DNA of 19,795 nucleotides from Theodoxus fluviatilis (lineage: Eukaryota; Mollusca; Gastropoda; Cycloneritida; Neritidae): assembly GCA_034096865.1 (NCBI GenBank), contig JAWQFJ010028262.1:42501-62295 (forward strand), written 5' to 3'. Position numbers and translations under genes: made by a program. Below the pieces are notes generated by a model. The model saw only the letters and a list, made by a program, of their open reading frames with translations, was not told where the DNA came from and searched no databases. Positions 7,837-16,668 of the stretch are shown here, in pieces (the first letter of the stretch is position 1; each line of letters opens with the position of its first letter).

Positions 7837-8087
7837 AAGAGCTAATGTTGTCAGCCAATAGGGGTGTTTCTTGTCAGTCTGGTACCCCATTTCCCCTTTT
7901 CGAACCTTGTGTGTTTACCTCTGGCAACAGCTGCTGTCCAGTTCTCCTTGAACTTTTCCACTGCTTAAACGACCATGGCTGTGAAAATATCGGCTTCTGT
8001 TCGAGGAGTCCTCTCATCCTAAATGCCATTTTGTGGCGCTTGAACTTTCATTTAGCCTGAGTAGCAGGCTCCGTACTCTTTGGTTAT

Positions 8088-8102
8088 ACGATAGGTTATC
8101 GT
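8088..8102. other. head quasi-palindrome
   Basis: ACGATA-GGT-TATCGT can fold on itself. The same site reads ACGATA-TGT-TGTCGT at 10476-10490 (one arm mismatched), a perfect ACGATATCGT at 15521-15530, and ACGATA-TGT-TATCGT at 18277-18291. It is lost at the head of A2. It marks the boundary where each simple-repeat array ends and a body begins. Confidence 0.7.
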
Positions 8103-8184
8103 CTGGAAGAGAGACGAGTTACGGTTGCTTCTGTATATTTTTCTTTGTATTTCTCTTGTCTTGTTTCCATCCTAATCTCACTTC

Positions 8185-8209
8185 TTCACGCGTAACCTGC
8201 TCGCGTGAA
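8185..8209. other. conserved body hairpin 1
   Basis: TTCACGCG and CGCGTGAA form an 8-bp perfect stem around a 9-base loop. Both arms are identical in all five units: 8185-8209, 10575-10599, 12116-12140, 15615-15639 and 18374-18398. The only change is one loop base in A2. Flanking sequence is also well conserved, so structure and background conservation cannot be separated from these copies alone. Confidence 0.7.
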
Positions 8210-8414
8210 AGGTCGGTGCCGGGGGATAAGCATTGATGAAAGAACAAAAGACAATTCCAACAGGACAAATGCTGTTGCAACGTGCCCTGCAAAACAAAAG
8301 TGTTGCACTTGGCTCAGCATATGAATAATCAGTCATTGCTATTCAGATCAAGCACGGATTTATGAACATCACTGCCAAGTTGATGCAACTGAGGATTGAT
8401 CTTCGTTCCTCATA

Positions 8415-8435
8415 GATAAACATCCACGGTTTATC
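8415..8435. other. conserved body hairpin 2
   Basis: GATAAAC and GTTTATC form a 7-bp stem around a 7-base loop, identical in all units (8415, 10805, 12346, 15845, 18606). Just before it, TGAGGA and TCCTCA can form a 6-bp stem, although A3 reads CGCTCCTCA in the flank. No known RNA family is recognised. Confidence 0.6.
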
Positions 8436-8658
8436 CTCTGCAGCAATTAATAAACTGATCGTAATCAGGCATTTTAGTCTATATGTAATAGATTACTATA
8501 ATTGTTCCACATTAAGGTCAAGTATTTGTATGTTTTGTTATATTTATATACAGCCACCAAAAATTACAAGGCGACAAGTTTGACTGTTTTAGAAGACCAC
8601 ATTGAGGTGAATTATTTAGTTGTCAAAAGTTATTGTTGAAAACCTGCCGGAAATAAGA

Positions 8659-8710
8659 ACGTCAAGATCAGATTTAAATTTAGCACGTCAAGATCAGATT
8701 TAAATTTAGC
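8659..8710 (+). repeat. 26-bp tandem duplication private to A1
   Basis: ACGTCAAGATCAGATTTAAA plus TTTAGC occurs twice in a row, at 8659-8684 and 8685-8710. The other four bodies hold one copy. The two copies are identical, so the event is recent. Confidence 0.95.
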
Positions 8711-8806
8711 ACGTCAATGTATCGTATGTAGCAAAATCGTAAGTTTAACGTCCAGCTCGAAACGCTCATTACATGTACCTTGACACCTCTAATGCACAGC
8801 GCCTCT

Positions 8807-9262
8807 TCATGAACGATTCTCATTTAGGAAATTCGGGTGAAGTTTCTCGTTCAGCAGCAGAATAGCCTTTAGCGAGACAACGAAGCGTATCTTCCAGTCT
8901 TCGACTTCATGTCTCCGCAGTGCTCTAGTCAGTGTAAGTGTTGTGTCAATTAAGCCTGATGCTTGTAACTTGCAATGGACCTGTAATGGGAATGGGTTTG
9001 TATGCAAGTCTACATTGTCTCTTCCATAGTGCCTTCCACACGCCATCATCTGGGCACTCTCAAGACCCCCCCAAAATTGATCATTTATTTTGAAGACTTG
9101 AAGAATCCATGGAGGAAGCCTCGTGCAACCAAGGCCGTGCTTTCGTCTGCATCGTCGCCTTGTAGAGGGAGAAGAGGAAAACACGGAGGCGATGGCTTGA
9201 GATTTGGCTGTACACGCGTTATCATTTAATTTCACAATATTAGAGGGTGCACGTGCATACGT
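8807..9262 (-). CDS. shared minus-strand ORF of the unit, A1 copy
   Basis: No known family is recognised. The frame ends LHPNFLNENRS at a TGA (8807-8809). Going upstream it includes NVDLHTNPFPLQVH, SAQMMACGRHYGRDN and an Arg-rich patch RRRCRRKHGLGC. There is no stop before the simple-repeat array. The frame stays open through that array up to 9985, but only because the repeat lacks stops on this strand, so the annotated part is limited to the conserved body. No good start codon is fixed. Compared with B1 it lacks one codon and two codons at separate sites, both in frame. The substitutions against B1 are mostly nonsynonymous, which argues against strong constraint. It could be a fortuitous frame. 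Confidence 0.25.
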   Translation of the reverse strand, partial: TYARAPSNIVKLNDNACTAKSQAIASVFSSSPSTRRRCRRKHGLGCTRLPPWILQVFKINDQFWGGLESAQMMACGRHYGRDNVDLHTNPFPLQVHCKLQASGLIDTTLTLTRALRRHEVEDWKIRFVVSLKAILLLNEKLHPNFLNENRS

Positions 9263-9273
9263 GCATGCATACA
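9247..9273. other. alternating purine-pyrimidine tract at the body/array edge
   Basis: Twenty-seven bases alternate strictly between purine and pyrimidine (GTGCACGTGCATACGTGCAT and on). They contain the palindromes GCACGTGC and TGCATGCA. Equivalent tracts lie at 11617-11643, 13152-13178 and 16636-16662; the B2 copy near 19405 is broken by AAA. Such tracts favour left-handed Z-DNA. They sit immediately before the simple-repeat array or the B tail. Confidence 0.75.
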
Positions 9274-9280
9274 GAGCATA

Positions 9281-10463
9281 CAGAGACAGACAGAGAATGA
9301 GAGACAGACAGAGACTGAGAGAGAGAGACAGAGACTGAGAGACAGAGACAGAGAGACAGAGACAGAGAGACAGAGACAGAGACTGAGAGACAGAGACTGA
9401 GAGACAGAGACTGAGAGACAGAGACAGAGACTGAGAGACAGAGACTGAGAGACAGAGACTGAGAGACAGAGACAGAGACTGAGAGACAGAGAGACAGAGA
9501 CTGAGAGACAGAGAGAGAGACTGAAGGATAGAGACAGAGACTGAGAGACAGACAGAGAGACTGAGAGACAGAGACTGAGAGACAGAGACTGAGAGACAGA
9601 GACTGAGAGACAGAGACTGAGAGACAGAGACTGAGAGACTGAGAGAGAGAGACTGAGACTGAGAGACAGAGACAGAGACTGAGAGACAGAGAGACAGAGA
9701 CTGAGAGACAGAGACTGAGAGACAGAGACTGAGAGACAGAGACAGAGACTGAGAGACAGAGACTGAGAGACAGAGACAGAGAGACAGAGACAGAGACTGA
9801 GACAGAGACTGAGAGACGGAGACTGAGAGACAGAGACTGAGAGACGGAGACTGAGAGACAGAGACTGAGAGACAGAGACTGAGAGACAGAGACTGAGAGA
9901 CAGAGACTGAGAGACAGAGACTGAGAGACAGAGACTGAGAGACAGAGACAGAGACTGAGAGACAGAGAGACAGACATAGAGACACTGAGACAGAGAGTGA
10001 GGCTGAGACAGAGAGTGAGACTGAGACAGAGACAGAGAGTGAGACTGAGACAGAGAGTGAGACTGAGACTGAGACAGAGAGTGAGGCTGAGACAGAGAGT
10101 GAGACAAAGACAGCAAGTGAGACAGAGACAGAGAGTGAGACTGAGACAGAGAGTGAGACTGAGACAGAGAGTGAGACTGAGACAGAGAGTGAGACTGAGA
10201 CAGAGAGTGAGACTGAGACAGAGTGAGACTGAGACAGAGAGTGAGACAGAGAGTGAGACTGAGTCAGAGAGTGAGATGGACAGAGAGTGAGACTGAGACA
10301 GAGAGTGAGACTGAGACAGAGACTGAGACTGAGACTGAGACAGAGACACTGAGAGAGACTGAGAGTGAGACTGAGAGACTGAGACTGAGAGTGAGACTGA
10401 GAGATAGACTGTGAGAGACTGTGAGAGACTGAGAGAGAGACTGTGAGAGACTGAGAATGAGAA
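9281..10463 (+). repeat. unit A1 purine-rich array
   Basis: The array has three ordered zones. About 9281-9970 is built from the 14-bp CTGAGAGACAGAGA with optional CAGAGA extensions (20 bp). A marker with CAGACATAGAGACACTGAGA lies at 9971-10002. About 9986-10310 is the 18-bp GAGTGAGACTGAGACAGA. The rest, to 10463, is irregular CTGAGAGAGA and CTGTGAGAGA. The plus strand is mostly purine. Long Ser/Leu/Val reading frames on the minus strand and Arg/Glu frames on the plus strand are products of the repeat. Confidence 0.92.
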
Positions 10464-12037
10464 CTCTTTGGTTATACGATATGTTGTCGTCTGGAAGAGA
10501 GGCAAGAGTTACGGTTACTTCTGTATATTTTTCCTTGTATTTCTCTTGTCTTGTTTCCATCCTAATCCCACTCCTTCACGCGTAACCTGCTCGCGTGAAA
10601 GGTCGGCGCCGGGGGATAAGCATTGATGAAAGAACAAAAGACAATTCCAACAGGACAAATGCTGTTGCAACGTGCCCTGCAAAACAAAAGTGCTGCACTT
10701 GGCTCAGCATATGAATAATCACTCATTATTATTCAGATCAAATGTCTATTAATGAACATCATTGCCAAGTTGATGCAACTGAGGATTGATCTTCGTTCCT
10801 CATAGATAAACATCCACGGTTTATCCTCCGCAGCAATTAATAAACTGATCGTAATCAGGCATTTTAGACTATATGTAATAGATTACTATAATTGTTACTC
10901 ATTAAGGTCAAGTATTTGTATGTTTTGTTCTCTTTATATACAGCCACCGAAAATTACAAGGCGACAAGTTTGACTTTTAGAAGATCACATTGAGGTAAAT
11001 TATTTAGTTGACAAAAGTTATTGCTGAAAACTGCCGGAAATAGGAACGTCAAGATCAGATTTAAATTTAGCACGTCAATGTATCGTATGTCGCAAAATCG
11101 TTAGCTTAACGTCCAGCTCGAAGCACTCATTGCATGTACCTTGACACGTCTATTGCACAGCGTCTCTTCATGAACGATTCTCATTTAGGAAATTCGGGTG
11201 AAATTTCTCGTCCAGCAGCAGAATAGCCTTTAGCGAGACAACGAAGCGTATCTTCCAGTCTTCGACTTCGTCATGTCTCCGCAGTGCTCTAGTCAGTGTA
11301 ACTGTAAGTGGTGTGTCAATTAAGCCTGATGCTTGTAACTTGCCATGGACCTGTAATGGGAATGGGTTTGTATGCAAGTCTACATTGTCTCTTCCATAGT
11401 GCCTTCCCCACGCCATCATCTGGGCACTCTCAAGACCCCCCCAAAATGGATCATTAATTTTGAAGACTTGCAGAATCCATGGCGGAAGCCTCGTGCAACC
11501 AAGGCCGTGCTTTCGTCTGCATCGTCGCCTTGTAGAGGGAGGAGAGGAAGCAACGGAGGCGATGGCCTGAGATTTGGCTATACACGCGTTATCATTTAAT
11601 TTCACAAAATTATAGAGTGTACGTACATACGTGCATGCATACAGAGCATGCTTGCGTGAGCTCATTATGCATGTATGCCAGGGTGAGTGCCCGCGCACGT
11701 GTTTCCTCTGGCCGCAAAAGAATATGCTCTTGATAAACTGTTGAAAGCAATTTGAATTACTTCGATCAAATGAAGGTACCATTTGATGTTCGCAAACTGT
11801 ATTGCCGACAGAATTTTAACTGAGTGCTTGAGATGCATCTGTACTGCATGAGTGGTCTGATGTCGCCGTCAGTCATATCACGCACTGTATCAGTGAATGT
11901 TAAGTCTCAAATTCAGTGGCCAGAGTACTTATCGATGTGTCGCATCACAGATACGGCAGTCAATGCTACACGGATCGTACAAGGCAAAGTAGGCCCTACT
12001 TCATTCGAATCGCCTCTCTCCTCCTAGGAGTAAAATC
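10464..12037 (+). repeat. satellite unit B1 (body plus unique tail)
   Basis: The head and body match A1, but at about 11650 (after GCATACAGAGCAT) it continues into about 380 bp of unique tail in place of a simple-repeat array. The tail runs from GCTTGCGTGAGCTC to CTCCTAGGAGTAAAATC and recurs in B2. The tail has no recognised gene. The body belongs to the subfamily with AACTGTAAGTGG. The unit is 1574 bp. Confidence 0.9.
11168..11665 (-). CDS. shared minus-strand ORF of the unit, B1 copy
   Basis: This is the cleanest copy: 165 codons from ATG at 11665 (MSSRKHALYACTY...) to the TGA at 11168. The frame is open further up, to 11782, but that extension is out of step with B2 because of a 4-bp indel near 11670. 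The inner ATG, shared by both B copies and giving equal length (498 bp), is therefore the better start. It has an Arg-rich patch (STRRRCRRKHGLG), no signal peptide, no clear membrane segment and no motif I know. A 75-codon plus-strand frame overlaps it in the same codon phase (11372-11599) and is also open in all copies. Function and even coding status are unknown. Confidence 0.3.
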   Translation of the reverse strand: MSSRKHALYACTYVRTLYNFVKLNDNACIAKSQAIASVASSPPSTRRRCRRKHGLGCTRLPPWILQVFKINDPFWGGLESAQMMAWGRHYGRDNVDLHTNPFPLQVHGKLQASGLIDTPLTVTLTRALRRHDEVEDWKIRFVVSLKAILLLDEKFHPNFLNENRS

Positions 12038-13185
12038 AAGAGAGACGAGTTACGGTTGCTTCTGTATATTTTTATTTGTATTTCTCTTGTCTTGTTTCCA
12101 TCCTAATCTCACTCCTTCACGCGTAACCGGCTCGCGTGAAAGGTCGGTGCCGGGGAATAAGCATTGATGAAAGAACAAAAGACAATTCCAACAGGACAAA
12201 TGCTGTTGCAACGTGCCCTGCAAAACAAAAGTGTTGCACTTGGCTCAGCATATGAATAATCAGTCATTGCTATTCAGATCAAGCACGGATTTATGAACAT
12301 CACTGCCAAGTTGATGCAACTGAGGATTGATCTTCGTTCCTCATAGATAAACATCCACGGTTTATCCTCTGCAGCAATTAATAAACTGATCGTAATCAGG
12401 CATTTTAGTCTATATGTAATAGATTACTATAACTCTTCCCCATCAAGGCCAAGTATTTGTATGTTTTGTTATATTTATATACAGCCACCGAAAATTACAA
12501 GGCGACAAGTTTGACTGTTTTAGAAGACCACATTGAGGTGAATTATTTAGTTGTCAAAAGTTATTGTTGAAAACCTGCCGGAAATAGGAACGTCAAGATT
12601 AGATTTAAATTTAGCACGTCAATGTATCGTATGTAGCAAAATCGTAAGTTTAACGTCCAGCTGGAAACGCTCATTACATGTACCTTGACACGTCTAATGC
12701 ACAGCGCCTCTTCATGAACGATTCTCATTTAGGAAATTCGGGTGAAGTTTCTCGTTCAGCAGCAGAATAGCCTTTAGCGAGACAACGAAGCGTATCTTCC
12801 AGTCTTCGACTTCATGTCTCCGCAGTGCTCTAGTCAGTGTAAGTGTTGTGTCAATTAAGCCTGATGCTTGTAACTTGCAATGGACCTGAAATGGGAATGG
12901 GTTTGTATGCAAGTCTACATTGTCTCTTCCATAGTGCCTTCCACACGCCATCATCTGGGCACTCTCAAGACCCCCCAAAAATTGATCATTTATTTTGAAG
13001 ACTTAAAGAATCCATGGAGGAAGCCTCGTGCAACCAAGGCCGTGCTTTCGTCTGCATCGTCGCCTTGTAGAGGGAGAAGAGGAAGACACGGAGGCGATGG
13101 CTTGAGATTTGGCTGTACACGCGTTATCATTTAATTTCACAATATTAGAGGATGCACGTGCATACGTGCATGCATACAGAGCATA
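12038..13185 (+). repeat. satellite unit A2, body (head missing)
   Basis: It begins directly with AGAGAGACGAGTTACGG after the B1 tail; the 31-bp head seen in other units is absent. The junction shares ATC with the head sequence. The body is nearly identical to A1, apart from the A1 duplication and a few substitutions, although A1 and A2 are separated by the more diverged B1. Confidence 0.9.
12712..13167 (-). pseudogene. shared minus-strand ORF, A2 copy with stop
   Basis: This is the same frame as in A1. One base change turns the codon after PPWIL from CAA to TAA (near 13004), splitting it into a C-terminal part of about 97 codons and an upstream part. That upstream part then stays open through the simple-repeat array. 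No frameshift is present. If the family codes for protein, this copy is broken. Confidence 0.3.
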
Positions 13186-15508
13186 CAGAGACAGACAAAG
13201 ACTGAGAGACAGACAGAGACTGAGAGACCGACAGGCTGAGAGACAGAGACAGAGACTGAGAGACAGAGACAGAGACTGAGAGACACAGACAGAGACTGAG
13301 AGACACAGACAGAGACTGAGAGAGACAGAGACTGAGAGAGACAGATACAGAGACTGAGAGACAGAGACAGAGACTGAGAGACAGAGACATAGACTGAGAG
13401 ACAGAGACAGAGACAGATACTGAGAGACAGAGACATTGACTGAGAGACAGAGGCAGAGACACAGAGACAGAGACACAGACAGAGACAGAGACTGAGAGAC
13501 GGAGACTGAGAGACAGAGACTGAGAGACAGAGACAGAAACTGAGAGACAGAGCAAGAGACTGAGAGACACGGACATAGACTGAGAGACAGAGGCAGAGAC
13601 ACAGATACAGAGAGACAGAGACTGAAAGACAGATACTGAGAGAGAGACAGACTGAGAGACAGAGACAGAGACTGAGACTGAGAGAGAGACAGAGACTGAG
13701 AGACAGAGACTGGGACGGAGACATAGTCTGAGAGACAGAGACAGACACTGAGAGACAGAGACAGAGACTGAGACAGAGAGACAGATACAGAGACTGACAG
13801 ACAGAGAATGAGAGACAGAGAGTGAGAGACTGATATACAGAGGGTGAGAAACTGAGAGACAGATAGTGAGAGACTGGCAGACAGAAACAGAGAGACATAG
13901 AAAGACTGAGAGACAGAGACAGAGAGACTGAGAGACAGAGACTGAGAGAGAGAATGAGAAACAGAATCTGAGAGACAGAGACTGAGGGACAGAGACTGAG
14001 AGACAGAGAGACAGACATAGAGGCAGACAAAGAGACACTGAGACAGAGAGTGAGACTGAGACAGAGAGTTAGACTGAGACAGAGACAGAGAGTGAGACAG
14101 AGAGTGAGACTGAGACAGAGACAGAGTGAGGCTGAGACAGCAAGTGAGAGAGACAGCAAGTGAGATAGAGACAGAGAGTGAGACTGAGACAGAGAGTGAG
14201 ACTGAGACAGAGAGTGAGACTGAGACAGAGACTGAGACTGAGACAGAGAGTGAGACTGAGACAGAGAGTGAGACAGAGAGTGAGACTGAGACAGAGAGTG
14301 AGACTGAGACAGAGAGTGAGACTGACACAGAGAGTGAGACTGAGACAGAGAGTGAGACTGAGACAGAGAGTGAGACTGAGACAGAGAGTGAGACTGAGAC
14401 AGAGAGTGAGACTGAGACAGAGAGTGAGACTGAGACAGAGAGTGAGACTGAGACAGAGACTGAGACTGAGACAGAGAGAGAGACAGAGACTGAGAGACAG
14501 AGACAGAGACTGAGAGACAGAGACTGAGAGACAGAGAGAGAGAGAGACTGAGGGACAGAGACAGAGACTGAGAGACAGAGACAGATACAAAGACTGAGAG
14601 ATAGAGACTGAGAGACAGAGAGTGAGAGACAGAGAGTGAGAGACTGAGAGATAGAGAGTGAGTGACTGAGAGACAGAGACAGAGAGACAGAGACAGAGAG
14701 ACAGAGACTGAGAGACAGAGAGAACGAGACTGAGAGACAGAGACAGAGACTGAGAGACAGCCACATAGACTGAGAGACAGAGACTGAGAGACAGACACAG
14801 AGAAACAGATACAGAGACTGAGACAGAGACTCATAGACTGAGACTGAGACAGAGACTGATAGACTGAGACTGAGACAGAGACTGAGAGACTGAGAGAGAG
14901 ACTGAGAGACAGAGACTGAGAGAGAGACTGAGAGAGAGAGTCTGAGAGACAGAGACTGATGGACAGAGACTGAGGGACAGAGATTGAGAGACTGAGAGAG
15001 AGACTGAGAGGCAGACATAGAGACACTGAGATAGAGAGTGAGACTGAGACAGAGAGTGAGACTGAGACAGAGACAGAGAGTGAGACTGAGACAGAGTGAG
15101 GCTGAGACAGAGAGTGAGGCAGAGACAGCAAGTAACTAGTAAGACAGAGACAGAGAGTGAGACTGAGACAGAGAGTGAGACTGAGACAGAGAGTGAGACT
15201 GAGACAGAGAGTGAGACTGAGACAGAGAGTGAGATTGAGACAGAGAGTGAGACTGAGACAGAGAGTGAGTGAGACAGAGAGTGAGACAGAGAGTGAGACT
15301 GAGACAGACTGAGACAGAGACTGAGAGAGACTGAGACACTGAGAGATGTGAGAGAGACTGAGAGAGAGACTGAGAGAGAGACTGAGACAGAGACTGAGAG
15401 TGAGACTGAGACTGAGACTGAGAGAGAGACTGAGAGAGAGACTGAGAGAGAGACTGTGAGAGAGACTGTGAGAGACTGAGAGAGACTGTGAGAGACTGAG
15501 AGTGAGAA
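13186..15508 (+). repeat. unit A2 purine-rich array with doubled zones
   Basis: At 2.3 kb this is the longest array. Its zones run 14/20-bp (about 13186-14011), marker (14012-14054), 18-bp (about 14036-14470), 14/20-bp again (about 14470-15011), marker again (15012-15042), 18-bp (about 15035-15310) and 10-12-bp (to 15508). The 18-bp repeats at 14320-14455 are almost identical to one another. All three minus-strand frames stay open over most of its length, giving spurious proteins up to about 800 residues. Confidence 0.92.
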
Positions 15509-16668
15509 CTCTTTGGCTATACGATATCGTCTGGATGAGAGACAAAAGTTACAGTTACTTCTGTATATTTTTCTTTGTATTTCTCTTGTCTTGTTTCCAT
15601 CCTAATCCCACTCCTTCACGCGTAACCTGCTCGCGTGAAAGGTCGGCGCCGGGGGATAAGCATTGATGAAAGAACAAAAGACAATTCCAACAGGACAAAT
15701 GCTGTTGCAACGTGCCCTGCAAAACAAAAGTGTTGCACTTGGCTCAGTATATGAATAATCACTCATTGCTATTCAGATCAAGCGTGGATTTATGAACATC
15801 ATTGCCAAGTTGATGCAACTGAGGATTGATCTTCGCTCCTCATAGATAAACATCCACGGTTTATCCTCTGCAGCAATTAATAAACCGATCGTAATCAGGC
15901 ATTTTAGTCTATATGTAATATATTACTATAATTCTTCTCCATCAAGGTCAAGTATTTGTATGTTTGGTTATCTTTATATACAGCCACCGAAAATTACAAG
16001 GCGACAAGTTTGACTGTTTTAGAAGACCACATTGAGGTAAATTATTTAGTTGTCAAAAGTTATTGTTGAAAACCTGCCTGAAATAGGGACGTCAAGATCA
16101 GATTTAAATTTAGCACGTCAATGTATCGTATGTAGCAATATCGTAAGTTTAACGTCCAGCTCGAAACGCTCATTACATGTACCTTGACACGTCTAATGCA
16201 CAGCGCCTCTTCATGAACGATTCTCATTTAGGAAATTCGGGTGAAGTTTCTCGTCCAGCAGCAGATTAGCCTTTAGCGAGACAACGAATTCATGTCTCCG
16301 CAGTGCTCTAGTCAGTGTAACTGTAAGTGGTGTGTCAATTAAGCCTGATGCTTGTACCTTGCCATGGGCCTGTAATGGGAATGGGTTTGTATGCAAGTCT
16401 ACATTGTCTCTTCCATAGTGCCTTCCCCACGCCATCATCTGGGCACTCTCAAGACCCCCCACAAATTGATCATTAATTTTGAAGACTTGCAGAATCCATG
16501 GCGGAAGCCTCGTGCAAGCAAGGCCGTGCTTTCGTCTGCATTGTCGCCTTGTAGAGGGAGGAGAGGAAGCAACGGAGGCGATGGCCTGAGATTTGGCTAT
16601 ACTCGCGTTATCATTTAATTTCACAATATTAGAGGGTGCACGTGCATACGTGCATGCATACAGAGCAT
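15509..16668 (+). repeat. satellite unit A3, head and body
   Basis: The head is shortened (CTCTTTGGCTATACGATATCGT), giving a perfect palindrome. The body has the B-type variants AACTGTAAGTGG and ACCCCCCACAAATTG (shared with B2), but it is followed by a simple-repeat array as in A1 and A2. The body therefore follows the B subfamily while the tail is A type, which points to exchange between units. Confidence 0.9.
16211..16660 (-). CDS. shared minus-strand ORF of the unit, A3 copy
   Basis: This is the same frame as in B1, open without a stop from the TGA at 16211 through the body. Near 16288 it lacks 21 bases relative to A1 and 24 relative to B1, both multiples of three. The chain therefore passes from ALRRHE straight to FVVSLK. 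The frame continues upstream into the array to 17560 only because the repeat has no stops there. No start codon can be fixed and no function is recognised. Confidence 0.25.
   Translation of the reverse strand, partial: YACTYARAPSNIVKLNDNASIAKSQAIASVASSPPSTRRQCRRKHGLACTRLPPWILQVFKINDQFVGGLESAQMMAWGRHYGRDNVDLHTNPFPLQAHGKVQASGLIDTPLTVTLTRALRRHEFVVSLKANLLLDEKLHPNFLNENRS

Larger units (their letters stand above)
8076..9280 (+). repeat. satellite unit A1, head and body
   Basis: The head (CTCTTTGGTTATACGATAGG) is identical to the inverted copy at 1-27. The body runs from GAGACGAGTTACGG (about 8111) to GTGCATGCATACAGAGCATA. It is repeated, with scattered substitutions and short indels, at 10500, 12040, 15545 and 18300. 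It is not preceded by simple repeats, unlike other heads, and abuts the island at 8075. Its body groups with A2, sharing GTGTAAGTGTTGTG near 8934 and CTCGTTCAGCAG. It alone carries a 26-bp tandem duplication at 8659-8710. Landmarks include hairpins at 8185-8209 and 8415-8435 and a minus-strand frame ending at 8807. Confidence 0.9.

Noticed and set aside
1..8102. Simple DNA transposon with terminal inverted repeats
   Set aside because: The same terminal sequence heads every tandem unit, no transposase is present and no target duplication can be read at the left edge; kept only as an alternative in the findings.
8076..9280. CRISPR array, tRNA, snRNA, 5S or hammerhead ribozyme in the satellite units
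   Set aside because: There are no regular direct repeats with unique spacers, no tRNA box A/B pair, no match to U1, U2, U6 or 5S starts, and no CTGATGA...GAAA core.
9997..10414. Plus-strand Arg/Leu/Gln and Glu/Thr/Ser repeat proteins in the arrays
   Set aside because: These are direct readings of the 18-bp repeat, with no start context, conservation or non-repeat sequence.
13003..15545. Minus-strand frames of about 670 and 800 codons rich in Ser, Leu, Val, Cys and Gln
   Set aside because: The GA-rich repeat has no stop in any of its three minus-strand frames, so long frames are automatic; several overlap in different frames with the same composition.
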